Assembly: GCF_004138295.1 (NCBI RefSeq)
Contig: NZ_SCFM01000013.1
Span: 1 to 64,000, forward strand
DNA: 64,000 bases
Source: Ectobacillus funiculus
GTDB lineage: Bacteria; Bacillota; Bacilli; Bacillales; Bacillaceae_G
Direction: 5' to 3'
In this document: positions 15,536 to 23,467 of the stretch, in pieces
Layout of the letters: every line of letters begins with the position of its first letter
How positions within the stretch are numbered: position 1 is the stretch's first letter
Position numbers and translations under genes: made by a program
Notes under the pieces: generated by a model
Databases searched by the model: none
Seen by the model: only the letters and a program-made list of their open reading frames with translations
Told to the model about the DNA's origin: nothing

Positions 15536-17683
15536 ATGAAGGACCATGAATGTGAGGAAAAGAAATTAAAAAGAATAGATAATAAGCTGAAAAACACTAT
15601 TGATAGGTACCTCATATCCTTGGGATTGCAAGTAGACGTGCACATAGAAAGTCTATTATGGGATATCGATAATAATAATACGATTGGATCCACTTTCCTA
15701 AAAAGCATTATCAACATAGTGGGGATAGGTCCTCGATTCTATAGTCTAGAATATGTAAATAGATGTTTGGATCAGGCTAACATTTTGTTTAGACGGATTA
15801 TGGAAGATAGTCAGTTTGAAGTTGTACCATATATCAATCATATAGATGCAGACAAGTCAAGAAAATATATCTTTTTCATTGGTTTGAGGATAATTGAAAA
15901 AGATGTGAAAGATATATTTCTAAATAAACCTACATATTCATTTATAAAATATATAATGGATACTTTATTTAAATTATATAGAAGTAGAAATGAAAAAGAT
16001 ATTCTAAGAAAACTAGCACATAATGTCAATGGAAAAGCTATTAGCACTCATATATTATCCCTTGGGAATAATTTTTTAGATGTATTAATTTCTGATTTTT
16101 ATAATTTGCATAACCGAAAGCTAGATCTATTTGAAGATTTTGAAGCTATATCCAAAATGGAATATGAAGGGAAAGAGCTATTCGCTACGATACTTTTGTT
16201 TAATGACAAAATAATAGAGGAGGAGATAAAGTTTCTCATAAGATTTAGGGAACCAGTAGAATACCGGGATCATAGAAATATAAGAAAACTCCTCGAGATG
16301 GCAGGTCAGGATATTTATCTAATTGGGGGAGAGAAAGGGGCTTACGGACTTACTTCATTTCAACATATACAAAACCTACTACCTATTAATCAAACTGTCT
16401 TAGGCGTAGAGTTCATAGACTATTTTGAATACAGATTAAGTTTAGTGACCATAAATATAAAGGAGCAAACTATAGGGAAGAAGACTATATTAAATATTCA
16501 GGATGGGGTATTGAGGTTTAGTAAAGGGGACTATTTCACTGAAGAATTAAAGAAGTCTTTGGAAAATACATTTCAGACATGTTTTCAGGATAGTAAGGGA
16601 AGGGAAGCGTTAGGAAAACTAATAGATATAGTGACTCATGCAGTAAAGCAGGAACATGGAACAATGTTAGTAATAGGTAAACCTGAGGATGCTAAAGAAG
16701 AGGTAAACAGATTACGCAAAGAAAGTCTTAGAATTGAAGAGGTTGATCTCCACTCCCAAATAAATATTTCCAAAGAATTAATTCAGAATATAACTAACAT
16801 AGATGGGGCCCTGTACTTAGACGTAGATGGGAAATGTCATGCCTTAGGTGTAATATTAGATGGGGTAGCGGATACAAACGGAGGTGATCCGGCGAGAGGA
16901 GCTAGATATAACTCTGCAGTGAGGTATGTAGCAAGTATGAAGAATAAGGAAAAGGAATGTCTAGCAGTAATTATTTCTGAAGATGGTATGGTTAACATTA
17001 AAAGTAGTCACCCTATAGATCCAATAGACAAGGAAGAAAAGTTTAAACTAAAAGATTTAGAAACTAATTTAATCAATTTAATGGTCGAATCGAAAAACTT
17101 TGATAGATTAGACGCTTTTATTAATTGCATTGGATATAAAGATATAAAAATGAAAAAGCCTACAGTTTCTCATAATGATCTTGCAGAGTCCTACTGTTTA
17201 CAAGGGAGAGCTTGTATGCTTTCTAACCGATATTACAATGCTTTATATTTTTATAATAAGGCTATTGACACTAAAGAAGATTACATACCAGCATATCGTG
17301 GTAGAGGAATAACTTATTGTTACATGTATAATTATAGCCAAGCAATTAATGATTTTACATATGTATTGTCGAGGTGCGAAGATAAAAAAAGTTATTATAA
17401 TAGGGCGAACGCACATATGCTAATAGAAGATTATCAAATGGCCATAAATGATTACAACCAAGCAATCCGTTTAGATGAGAGGTATGATTTAGCTTATATG
17501 GGTAGGGCCGCAGTTTTTTATAATCAAGGGAACTACTACATGTCTGCTGAGAATTACAAGATAGCTAAGGAATTACTTCTTCCATTAAAGTCACAGTGTA
17601 CAGATCAGGATAACTTGGTGAGGTATGAAAATCTAATTAGACAATGTGATGTAAAATTAGAAGAGTTACGCAAAATGGAGTAA
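15536..17683 (+). CDS. DisA-N/diadenylate-cyclase-domain protein with C-terminal TPR repeats
   Basis: 715 residues. Residues 1-350 are a helix-rich region of no recognised family. At about 395-490 is a DAC (DisA_N)-type nucleotidyltransferase domain: IDGALYLDVDGKCHALGVIL carries the DGA motif, and RGARYNSAVRYVAS stands where DisA has GTRHR(S/A)A; LAVIISEDGMV matches the closing strand. The C-terminus (about 545-690) has three to four TPR units (AYRGRGITYCYMYNYSQAIN, SYYNRANAHMLIEDYQMAIN, AYMGRAAVFYNQGNYYMSAE). DAC enzymes make c-di-AMP; with RYN in place of RHR, activity or product may differ. DAC domains with long N-terminal sensor regions are predicted in conflict systems. The upstream partner is the inactive methyltransferase-like protein. 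Confidence 0.75.
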   Translation: MKDHECEEKKLKRIDNKLKNTIDRYLISLGLQVDVHIESLLWDIDNNNTIGSTFLKSIINIVGIGPRFYSLEYVNRCLDQANILFRRIMEDSQFEVVPYINHIDADKSRKYIFFIGLRIIEKDVKDIFLNKPTYSFIKYIMDTLFKLYRSRNEKDILRKLAHNVNGKAISTHILSLGNNFLDVLISDFYNLHNRKLDLFEDFEAISKMEYEGKELFATILLFNDKIIEEEIKFLIRFREPVEYRDHRNIRKLLEMAGQDIYLIGGEKGAYGLTSFQHIQNLLPINQTVLGVEFIDYFEYRLSLVTINIKEQTIGKKTILNIQDGVLRFSKGDYFTEELKKSLENTFQTCFQDSKGREALGKLIDIVTHAVKQEHGTMLVIGKPEDAKEEVNRLRKESLRIEEVDLHSQINISKELIQNITNIDGALYLDVDGKCHALGVILDGVADTNGGDPARGARYNSAVRYVASMKNKEKECLAVIISEDGMVNIKSSHPIDPIDKEEKFKLKDLETNLINLMVESKNFDRLDAFINCIGYKDIKMKKPTVSHNDLAESYCLQGRACMLSNRYYNALYFYNKAIDTKEDYIPAYRGRGITYCYMYNYSQAINDFTYVLSRCEDKKSYYNRANAHMLIEDYQMAINDYNQAIRLDERYDLAYMGRAAVFYNQGNYYMSAENYKIAKELLLPLKSQCTDQDNLVRYENLIRQCDVKLEELRKME

Positions 17684-17924
17684 GGAACATGGGGGTACTT
17701 AGGTATTTGTATTTAACATTATCTGTTGATGTAAGCTCATAATTGAAAATAGTAAATGTTACTCTACGGAAGAGTTTGTGTCATAATTCGGTCAAAATAG
17801 GAGTTTAATTATCAGGAAAGACCTATGGTTTGTTAATACTCCTCTTCTCTAAAGTTGATATTATTTGGGTGTGTCCTCAATAAATTTGCATTGTTTATAA
17901 CGGAGTGAGGAGAGAAGGGTAACA
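17684..17924. other. Intergenic stretch, no gene seen
   Basis: No protein-like frame. It follows the cyclase-like gene and leads into repeat modules. Confidence 0.5.
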
Positions 17925-18110
17925 GAGGATTCATAATGACGCCTTATGCTTAGTTTTTCATTTGAGGGGAACTATCATTATAACTTTTGTAAGGAAAAAC
18001 ATGGGTTTGTTTTTAAACGGTCTATACATATCCTTGGAAACAGTGAATTAGGAGACAGGAAGTTCTAGGGAATCTAAATTATATTATACCTTTTAACAGT
18101 AAACGGGCTA
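17925..18110. repeat. Dispersed intergenic repeat, terminator-like module
   Basis: ACAGAGGATTCATAATGACG then CCTTATGCTTAGTTTTTCAT, GGGGAACTATCATTATAAC, TCCTTGGAAACAGTG, GGAGACAGGAAG and TATACCTTTTAACAGTAAAC parallel the modules at 14085 and 19932 in the same order. Confidence 0.7.
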
Positions 18111-18159
18111 CTTGTTGTTTAGGGAATAATAGAGTTGCAAGAGGGTGGTGAAAAAGCTA

Positions 18160-18225
18160 AGTAGAGGGTTTGTAAGAATGTCTATGCTTAGTTTTTTTAT
18201 TTAAGGGAAATTTAAATTTGAGCCA
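18160..18225. repeat. Dispersed intergenic repeat, short terminator-like copy
   Basis: AAAAAGCTAAG ... TCTATGCTTAGTTTTTTTAT: the CTAAG/CTTAG arms followed by seven T form a hairpin typical of the family. Module 5' part only. Confidence 0.65.
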
Positions 18226-18354
18226 ATAAGTTGGACACAAAAAAGTGGAGATTATGCTGTCTTTCAAGTTTGACCAGCGAAAGCTTAGAGAGTCATCGCT
18301 TAGTAAGGGGATAGAAATTCCAACTACGGTAGGGAAGGAATGCAAAATCCGAAA

Positions 18355-18566
18355 GGAGCTTATTAGGAAGCGCTCTCTATTGATTTCGTATCTATGTGAA
18401 AAATCTCTCGTTATTTTATATGCAGCAACTATGAAAACAGGGTGGTCCATGCGGTGAGTGCTTGAGTTGCATGGGCCTTTGTTATGGTCGCAAGTCTGAT
18501 TTTTTAGGTTGCTTTGTACCTATTACCCGAAAAGATGTTGACATATTGATAGGTAACATTGAAATG
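18355..18566. repeat. Dispersed intergenic repeat, copy E (extended upstream arm plus core)
   Basis: Partner of 13838-14053, with the same landmarks and the core TACCTATTACCCGAAAAGAT followed by GTTGACATATTGATAGGTAA and CATTGA. The remainder of the gap to 18773 holds nothing recognisable apart from the ribosome binding site of the next gene (GGGAGG). Confidence 0.8.
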
Positions 18567-18773
18567 AGAAGAAGGTTATGCCTGCACTGGAGACTATACT
18601 TGATAGCGTGTTAACGAATAGATTCACCGTCCATGGTTACCGTTACCCATCGCAAGGGAAGTGGAGAATCTGTAACATAGCAATTTTGAGCAGGAAGGAT
18701 GAGTATTTGGGCGAATAGGAAGAAGATACGTTTTATAAATTAGGATTTCTATGTGTGAAAGGGAGGATATGTT

Positions 18774-19388
18774 ATGAATTATTCTTATCTCATCGGAACA
18801 ATTGATCGAGCAATAAAAGAGATATGGCTGTACAATATCAAACAAGATTATAAAACATGTCATCTTCTCAAAGAAGATACCCTAAAAAACAGTATCTACT
18901 ATCACTTACGGACCAAACTTTCAGCAGCTTTTCTGGAAGCAAACCGTATTCGCATATTTACAGAATATCATTATTGTGGGTTTCGAGCGGACCTAGCAAT
19001 TGTGCGATTACGACAAGATTATGAGGAAACATCCTGTTACCTAGGGGACAATGTGGAACAGGTGTTAGCAATCATAGAAGTGAAATATAAAGGACATTCG
19101 GGTACAGAACCATTTGAACAAGATATCACTAAGGTGAAAACATATATTGATTCGGTAAACGATGAACATTTTACACAATACTATCTGGCATTTATCCATG
19201 AATATGAGTATTATCACGATGTAGTGGCCTCGTGGATGACTGATGATCAGAAAAAATGGGCGCGAGGCAATGTAACAGAATTGTGTGCTTACTATCGAGA
19301 GGGACAAGAAGAAATGCAATGGGATATTGTAGCACACAACCATTTGAATGCAGAGTTGACAACTGCTCCAGAGGAGATCATGGATTAA
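18774..19388 (+). CDS. PD-(D/E)XK nuclease-like protein
   Basis: 204 residues. Residues 55-110 carry the core of a PD-(D/E)XK nuclease: an N-terminal helix with a Glu (AAFLEANRIRIFTEYHY), GFRADLAIV with the catalytic Asp, and AIIEVKYKGHSG with the ExK pair. The rest is helical with aromatic-rich SWMTDDQKKWARGN. The ribosome binding site GGGAGG is 8 bases before ATG. The stop codon TAA overlaps the next start (TAATG), so the two are translationally coupled. Probable DNA or RNA nuclease of a two-gene defence or restriction-like unit; no methylase accompanies it. Substrate unknown. Confidence 0.65.
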   Translation: MNYSYLIGTIDRAIKEIWLYNIKQDYKTCHLLKEDTLKNSIYYHLRTKLSAAFLEANRIRIFTEYHYCGFRADLAIVRLRQDYEETSCYLGDNVEQVLAIIEVKYKGHSGTEPFEQDITKVKTYIDSVNDEHFTQYYLAFIHEYEYYHDVVASWMTDDQKKWARGNVTELCAYYREGQEEMQWDIVAHNHLNAELTTAPEEIMD

Positions 19389-19921
19389 TGAAGATTACAA
19401 TACCAGTTAGACGAATTAAATTCGTATCGGAGGAGAAGGAGCGTTGGGTACGGGGAGAACGTTCAGATTGTATAGATCCATATTGTAGAAACTATCCTGG
19501 TTCCTACGGCTTTGGAGAAGCTCTTGTCGGAAAATATTTTGAACGGCAAGGATACCGTTGGATTCATCATGACTTCAATGTATTTGGTGGGAACCGACTA
19601 GGTAAGTATCCCATTGCTGAACAAGTGATACGCAACTGCATAGGGGCAGACAAATATGAAGCAATCCGAAGTCTCTATACTGTATATAAATCCGTTGAGG
19701 AACCGGATCTCCTCATCTATAAACCTGACTTCTCCGAAATTCGATTTGCAGAATCTAAAAGAGTAGATACACGAGACAAACTACGTGAAAGTCAGATCCG
19801 CGGCATAGCATTGCTCTCTCTTTTGTTCCAATGTGAGGTAGAAGTATTTGAGATTGTACAAGAAGGAAAAATAATACATGCACCGGATGAAATCGTTTGG
19901 GATTTTGGAAAAAGAGAGTGA
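19388..19921 (+). CDS. VRR-NUC/PD-(D/E)XK nuclease-like protein
   Basis: 177 residues from the ATG overlapping the preceding stop by one base; the longer upstream frame is only the shadow of the first gene. The central signature EEPDLLIYKPD ... IRFAESKRVDTRDKLRESQ fits VRR-NUC-type nucleases: PD for metal, then E-S-K, then a conserved RxxQ helix. The N-terminal half has YGFGEALVGKYFERQGYRWI, typical of the helix before the nuclease strands. With its coupled neighbour it gives two different PD-(D/E)XK-type proteins in one operon, closed by a terminator at 19934-19975. It may form a heteromeric nuclease. Confidence 0.65.
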   Translation: MKITIPVRRIKFVSEEKERWVRGERSDCIDPYCRNYPGSYGFGEALVGKYFERQGYRWIHHDFNVFGGNRLGKYPIAEQVIRNCIGADKYEAIRSLYTVYKSVEEPDLLIYKPDFSEIRFAESKRVDTRDKLRESQIRGIALLSLLFQCEVEVFEIVQEGKIIHAPDEIVWDFGKRE

Positions 19922-19931
19922 ACAGGGGAAC

Positions 19932-20149
19932 AGGCTAAGCATAGGATTCGTAAGGAAGTTAATGCCTAGCTTTTTCACTCGAGGGAAAATATCATTATAG
20001 CTCTTTTGTAGAACAACAGAGGTTGGTTTTCAGGAAGGTCGTAACCCCTGGGAGTAATAGGTCAAGGTGTCAGGGAGATATGAGGAATTTATATTAGTTT
20101 TTATCTATTAATCGAATAGATGTTGACATGTTGAATGAGCAACATAGGA
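19932..20149. repeat. Dispersed intergenic repeat, copy F (terminator module plus core)
   Basis: The most complete unit: hairpin GCTAAGCAT ... ATGCCTAGCTTTTTC, then AAATATCATTATAGCTC, GTTGGTTTTCAGGAAGG, GTAACCCCTGGGAGTAATAG, GGTGTCAGGGAGATATG, TTTTTATCTATTAATCGAAT, AGATGTTGACATGTTGAATG and AGCAACATAGGAG. Confidence 0.8.
19934..19975 (+). terminator. Rho-independent terminator of the nuclease pair
   Basis: GCTAAGCAT pairs with ATGCCTAGC (one mismatch) across an 18-base loop and is followed by TTTTT. It begins 13 bases after the stop codon. It is also the opening hairpin of the dispersed repeat, so the repeat family may double as terminators. Confidence 0.7.
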
Positions 20150-20199
20150 GAATAGCCCCAACTCCAACTGTTATTATTTACATTTAGAATAATTGTGGT

Positions 20200-20233
20200 A
20201 AGAACCCTGTTCAATTCAACGGGGTTCTTTTGT
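20200..20233 (+). terminator. Rho-independent terminator-like hairpin
   Basis: AAGAACCC (20200-20207) pairs with GGGTTCTT (20222-20229), extended by GTT/AAC inside, and is followed by TTGTTTG. Confidence 0.75.
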
Positions 20234-20554
20234 TTGTTTATGGGGTTTTCACTTGTCTCCCGTAGACTTGCAGAAGAGTATAGAAAACGAATGTATAATT
20301 ACCAGTAAAAATCCTCTTAAATATTTATATCATTCAACATCTTTCGACACACTACCCGATTGGTCTGTATTAATGTAATAATATATTATCTGGTTTTGGA
20401 ATAAAATAAACGGAAGATTTCTAACCTATATTCATTTATCTCAGTTTCATCAAGAAATATTAATCATTCCAGATAAGATATAACCATCATTTAGGAAAAA
20501 TATAATTATTATGAAAAATTTTATATGAATATATGAAATTAGGGGGACTAAGTT
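20234..20554. other. Leader region of the TerY-P operon
   Basis: A/T-rich, no gene. It must contain the promoter of the ten-gene operon that follows; several TATAAT-like words occur (for example near 20477 and 20520) but none can be chosen with confidence. AGGGGGAC precedes the first start codon. Confidence 0.4.
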
Positions 20555-21253
20555 ATGAGTGACTTATTTATTAGACAAGCTGTAAGGCCTTTACCTGTAA
20601 TTTTACTGCTAGACACAAGCGGTTCAATGTACGGTGAAAAAATTGATGCATTAAACTTAGCAGTTAAAAAAATGATTGAAAGCTTTGGGAAAGAGGATTC
20701 AACGATTTCAGAAATTTACACAGCAATCATTACATTTGGTGGTCGTGTGAATTTACATACGGATATTACACCTTCACGTTTAATCCAATTCGAAAACTTA
20801 GATGCAAATGGAATGACTCCAATGGGTGGCGCATTAAAGCTTTGTGCGGAACTAATTAACGACAAAGAGCGTTGGCCAAAGAGAAGCTTCCGTCCAACAG
20901 TTGTTTTAGTCTCGGATGGTGAGCCGAACGATGATTATAAAGAAATTTTAACGAAGTTTGTTACAGAGGGTCGTACAGCACAATGTGATCGTTGGGCATT
21001 AGCAATTGGTAACGATGCAGACCATAGCTTGTTAGAGAAGTTTTTAACTGGTCAAGAAAAGCGTGTAATGGAGGCTTCTGATGCAGCTGGAATTGCGAAA
21101 TTCTTTGCTACTGTAACAAACACAACAAAAATGCGCTCAAAAGAAAAAGATCCAAATAAAATTATTGTACCAGTATTAAATGACATTTTACCATTAGATA
21201 ATGGTGGTTCAAACAGAACTGGTGACGATTCATCTCCTAGCCCATACTTTTAA
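20555..21253 (+). CDS. TerY-like von Willebrand factor A protein
   Basis: 232 residues. A single vWA domain occupies about residues 10-190 with an intact metal-ion-dependent adhesion site: LLLDTSGSM (DxSxS), a Thr in GMTPMGGAL, and VSDGEPND. This TerY type is cytosolic (no signal peptide) and is known to form a conserved triad with a PP2C phosphatase and a protein kinase, which follow immediately here. The C-terminal 40 residues are a Ser/Asn-rich tail, possibly a phosphorylation target. First gene of the operon, with a good site (AGGGGGACTAAGTT before ATG). In TerY-P systems it is thought to be a scaffold whose interactions depend on phosphorylation. Confidence 0.92.
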   Translation: MSDLFIRQAVRPLPVILLLDTSGSMYGEKIDALNLAVKKMIESFGKEDSTISEIYTAIITFGGRVNLHTDITPSRLIQFENLDANGMTPMGGALKLCAELINDKERWPKRSFRPTVVLVSDGEPNDDYKEILTKFVTEGRTAQCDRWALAIGNDADHSLLEKFLTGQEKRVMEASDAAGIAKFFATVTNTTKMRSKEKDPNKIIVPVLNDILPLDNGGSNRTGDDSSPSPYF

Positions 21254-21270
21254 AAGGAATTGTAGCATAT

Positions 21271-22029
21271 ATGAATAAAATTGATTATGCGTTTGCGTCC
21301 GTACCAGGACCAGCACATGTTGCAAATAATCTACCAAATCAAGATGCAGTACGTATTCAACCATTTTCATTCGGCTATGTATTTGTGGTCGCGGACGGTA
21401 TGGGTTCAAAAAAGTATTCGGATATCGGTTCGAAGGCAGCAACAAAGGCTGTAGTCGAGGCGGTTAAAGATTGGTATCACAAAGATAGTGCTCCAATACA
21501 TCACATCATAAGACTTGTACATGTCTTATGGGGATTATACATCGAGCCTTATGCAAGCAATGATTGTGCGACAACATGTTTATTTGGTGTTTACCTTCAT
21601 AACGGAACAGTGATACTAGCTCAAATTGGTGATGGAGTTATTATACTCCATCACCAAAACGAGCTACACGTTTTAAAGGAAAAAGGCGATGAGTATTATA
21701 ATGAAACAATGCCTTTACACAGTGCACAAACGTTAAATGATTGGGCAATTAAGCAATTTAATGTTGGGCAGGACGATTTCATGCTGTTTTTAGGAACAGA
21801 TGGTGTTGCAGAGGACATCATTGAGGAGCGTCGGGCAGACTATATGCAGTATTTACTGGACGAAATTACAAAGTACCGTAAGCAAAAACGTCGAAATTTA
21901 TGTATTAAAAAGAAGCTAAAAACGTGGGCAAATCCAAACAATACGGACGATAAATCATTAATTATTTTTAGCAGAAAGGTGATAAAAGATGTCGACAGCA
22001 GAGGTGACAATGCCGGCGTATTTAATTGA
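21271..22029 (+). CDS. PP2C-family protein phosphatase (TerY-P triad)
   Basis: 252 residues. Motifs of metal-dependent PP2C phosphatases: NQDAVRIQP near the N-terminus, VVADGMGSKKYSDIGSKAA (metal Asp), AQIGDGVIIL and FLGTDGVAED (late Asp). It sits 17 bases after the TerY-like gene, and its 3' end overlaps the kinase gene by 41 bases in another frame, indicating translational coupling. It should remove phosphates placed by the kinase on triad members or downstream ATPases, holding the system off until triggered. Confidence 0.9.
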   Translation: MNKIDYAFASVPGPAHVANNLPNQDAVRIQPFSFGYVFVVADGMGSKKYSDIGSKAATKAVVEAVKDWYHKDSAPIHHIIRLVHVLWGLYIEPYASNDCATTCLFGVYLHNGTVILAQIGDGVIILHHQNELHVLKEKGDEYYNETMPLHSAQTLNDWAIKQFNVGQDDFMLFLGTDGVAEDIIEERRADYMQYLLDEITKYRKQKRRNLCIKKKLKTWANPNNTDDKSLIIFSRKVIKDVDSRGDNAGVFN

Positions 22030-23467
22030 TGAAGAGAATCATAAGCATTACATTACGAGAGAGCTTGGAAAAGGGGCTCAAGGCGCTGTTTATCGAACGA
22101 AAGACGACAATGTAGTAATCAAAGTCGTAATGACAGAAGATGATCAGTTAGTCGTAGACGAGAAAGAATATGATATATATAAAAGTAAAATCGACGATAT
22201 TCGTATCCTACAAATCCCTAAAGGTGTAAATATTGCGAAGCCAGAGCTTATGCTTAAAAAACCTTATAATGGCTACGTCATGCGGTTATTAAATAATATG
22301 GTACCGATTAGTGAATTGTTATTAAGACCCTCAGTAGAAGACCCTTTCCAACACTACTTAGAGACGGGTGGCTTACGTAGACGCCTTCAAATATTGACGA
22401 AGCTTGCTCGTATGTTTTCACATTTACAATCATTACCTATCGTTTATGGTGATATTTCTGAAAATAACATTTATATATCGGAAAATCCAGAAGAAACAGA
22501 AGTTTGGTTAATTGACTCAGACAACATGCGCTACATGATGGATTTTGAAAGTATTATTTGTACACCGGGCTATGGTGCACCAGAAGTAGTAAAGGGAATA
22601 AGTTGCAATACGACATATAGTGATGTCTATTCATTTGCCATTTTAGCTTTTAAAATGCTAGCATTCGTAGATCCATTTTTCGGTGTCCGATTTGAAGAGG
22701 ATAACTCCGACGACTGGGATGATGATTGGAGCAATGAAGGGACAGGTGATACAACGGATCCAGATGAATTGGCAGGACGTGGAGAATTGCCTTGGATTGA
22801 GGATAGGTTTGATGATAGTAATCGTTCTAAAGCAGGCTTTAATCGTAAGCATGTTTTAACACAAAGAATGTTTGACTTATTCCAGCAAACATTTGGCTTA
22901 GAAGGTCGTCAAAATCCAGTATCACGTCCAACGATGGAGGCATGGTATGAATGTTTGCTTCAAGCAAGTGAAGCAACAGTTAAATGTCATGAGTGCAAGC
23001 ACAGTTATTATTTTATTGAAAAAGCATGCCCTTATTGTCATGTAGAAAAGCGCAAACATTTAGAGACACAAATTTTCAATTGGTTCCACGTAGATAAAAT
23101 ATTCGAAGATGATGAGTTTATAACAGAAAAATTTGATGTGCAAAATCACGAACAAAATCATTTGTTTTTCAAACAGACATCATTCAAGACTTTTGACTAT
23201 ATGCGAGGGAAACATTACCTAACTAATCGCCATACTGAAGATGCGTTTTTTACACAAGAAATTGAAAATACGGTCGAACTTGATTTAGGAAACACAACAT
23301 TCATTAAAAATCTATCAAAAACTCCCATTCTAGTAACGGTGAATGGAACTAATAAGGAGCTTAATTATTTACAGAGTGTTGAAGTGTCACGAATCATGGA
23401 TGTCATTATTACAATACATCTAACACAATTTAAAACACGCTATATTAAATTTGAATTGAGGGATTAG
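21989..23467 (+). CDS. Serine/threonine-like protein kinase with zinc ribbon (TerY-P triad)
   Basis: 492 residues. The kinase domain (about 10-325) has the glycine loop GKGAQGAVY, the ATP-binding Lys in VVIKVV, the catalytic loop VYGDISENNIYI (YGD in place of HRD, Asp and Asn kept) and LIDSDNMRY in place of DFG. An acidic insert (SDDWDDDWSNEGTGDTTDPD) interrupts the C-lobe. Residues about 333-352 form a zinc ribbon (CHECKH ... CPYCH), the mark of the TerY-P kinase. The last 90 residues are beta-rich and could be an FHA-like phosphopeptide reader, but I cannot confirm that. ATG 21989 is supported by AAAGGTG upstream. Confidence 0.88.
   Translation: MSTAEVTMPAYLIDEENHKHYITRELGKGAQGAVYRTKDDNVVIKVVMTEDDQLVVDEKEYDIYKSKIDDIRILQIPKGVNIAKPELMLKKPYNGYVMRLLNNMVPISELLLRPSVEDPFQHYLETGGLRRRLQILTKLARMFSHLQSLPIVYGDISENNIYISENPEETEVWLIDSDNMRYMMDFESIICTPGYGAPEVVKGISCNTTYSDVYSFAILAFKMLAFVDPFFGVRFEEDNSDDWDDDWSNEGTGDTTDPDELAGRGELPWIEDRFDDSNRSKAGFNRKHVLTQRMFDLFQQTFGLEGRQNPVSRPTMEAWYECLLQASEATVKCHECKHSYYFIEKACPYCHVEKRKHLETQIFNWFHVDKIFEDDEFITEKFDVQNHEQNHLFFKQTSFKTFDYMRGKHYLTNRHTEDAFFTQEIENTVELDLGNTTFIKNLSKTPILVTVNGTNKELNYLQSVEVSRIMDVIITIHLTQFKTRYIKFELRD

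Noticed and set aside
19256-19387. N-terminal extension of the VRR-NUC-like protein
   Set aside because: This stretch is the shadow of the preceding gene. The ATG at 19388 overlapping the upstream stop is the better start.
20555-22029. Tellurite resistance (ter) operon
   Set aside because: Only the TerY-type vWA, phosphatase and kinase are present; no terB, terC, terD or terE gene is seen.
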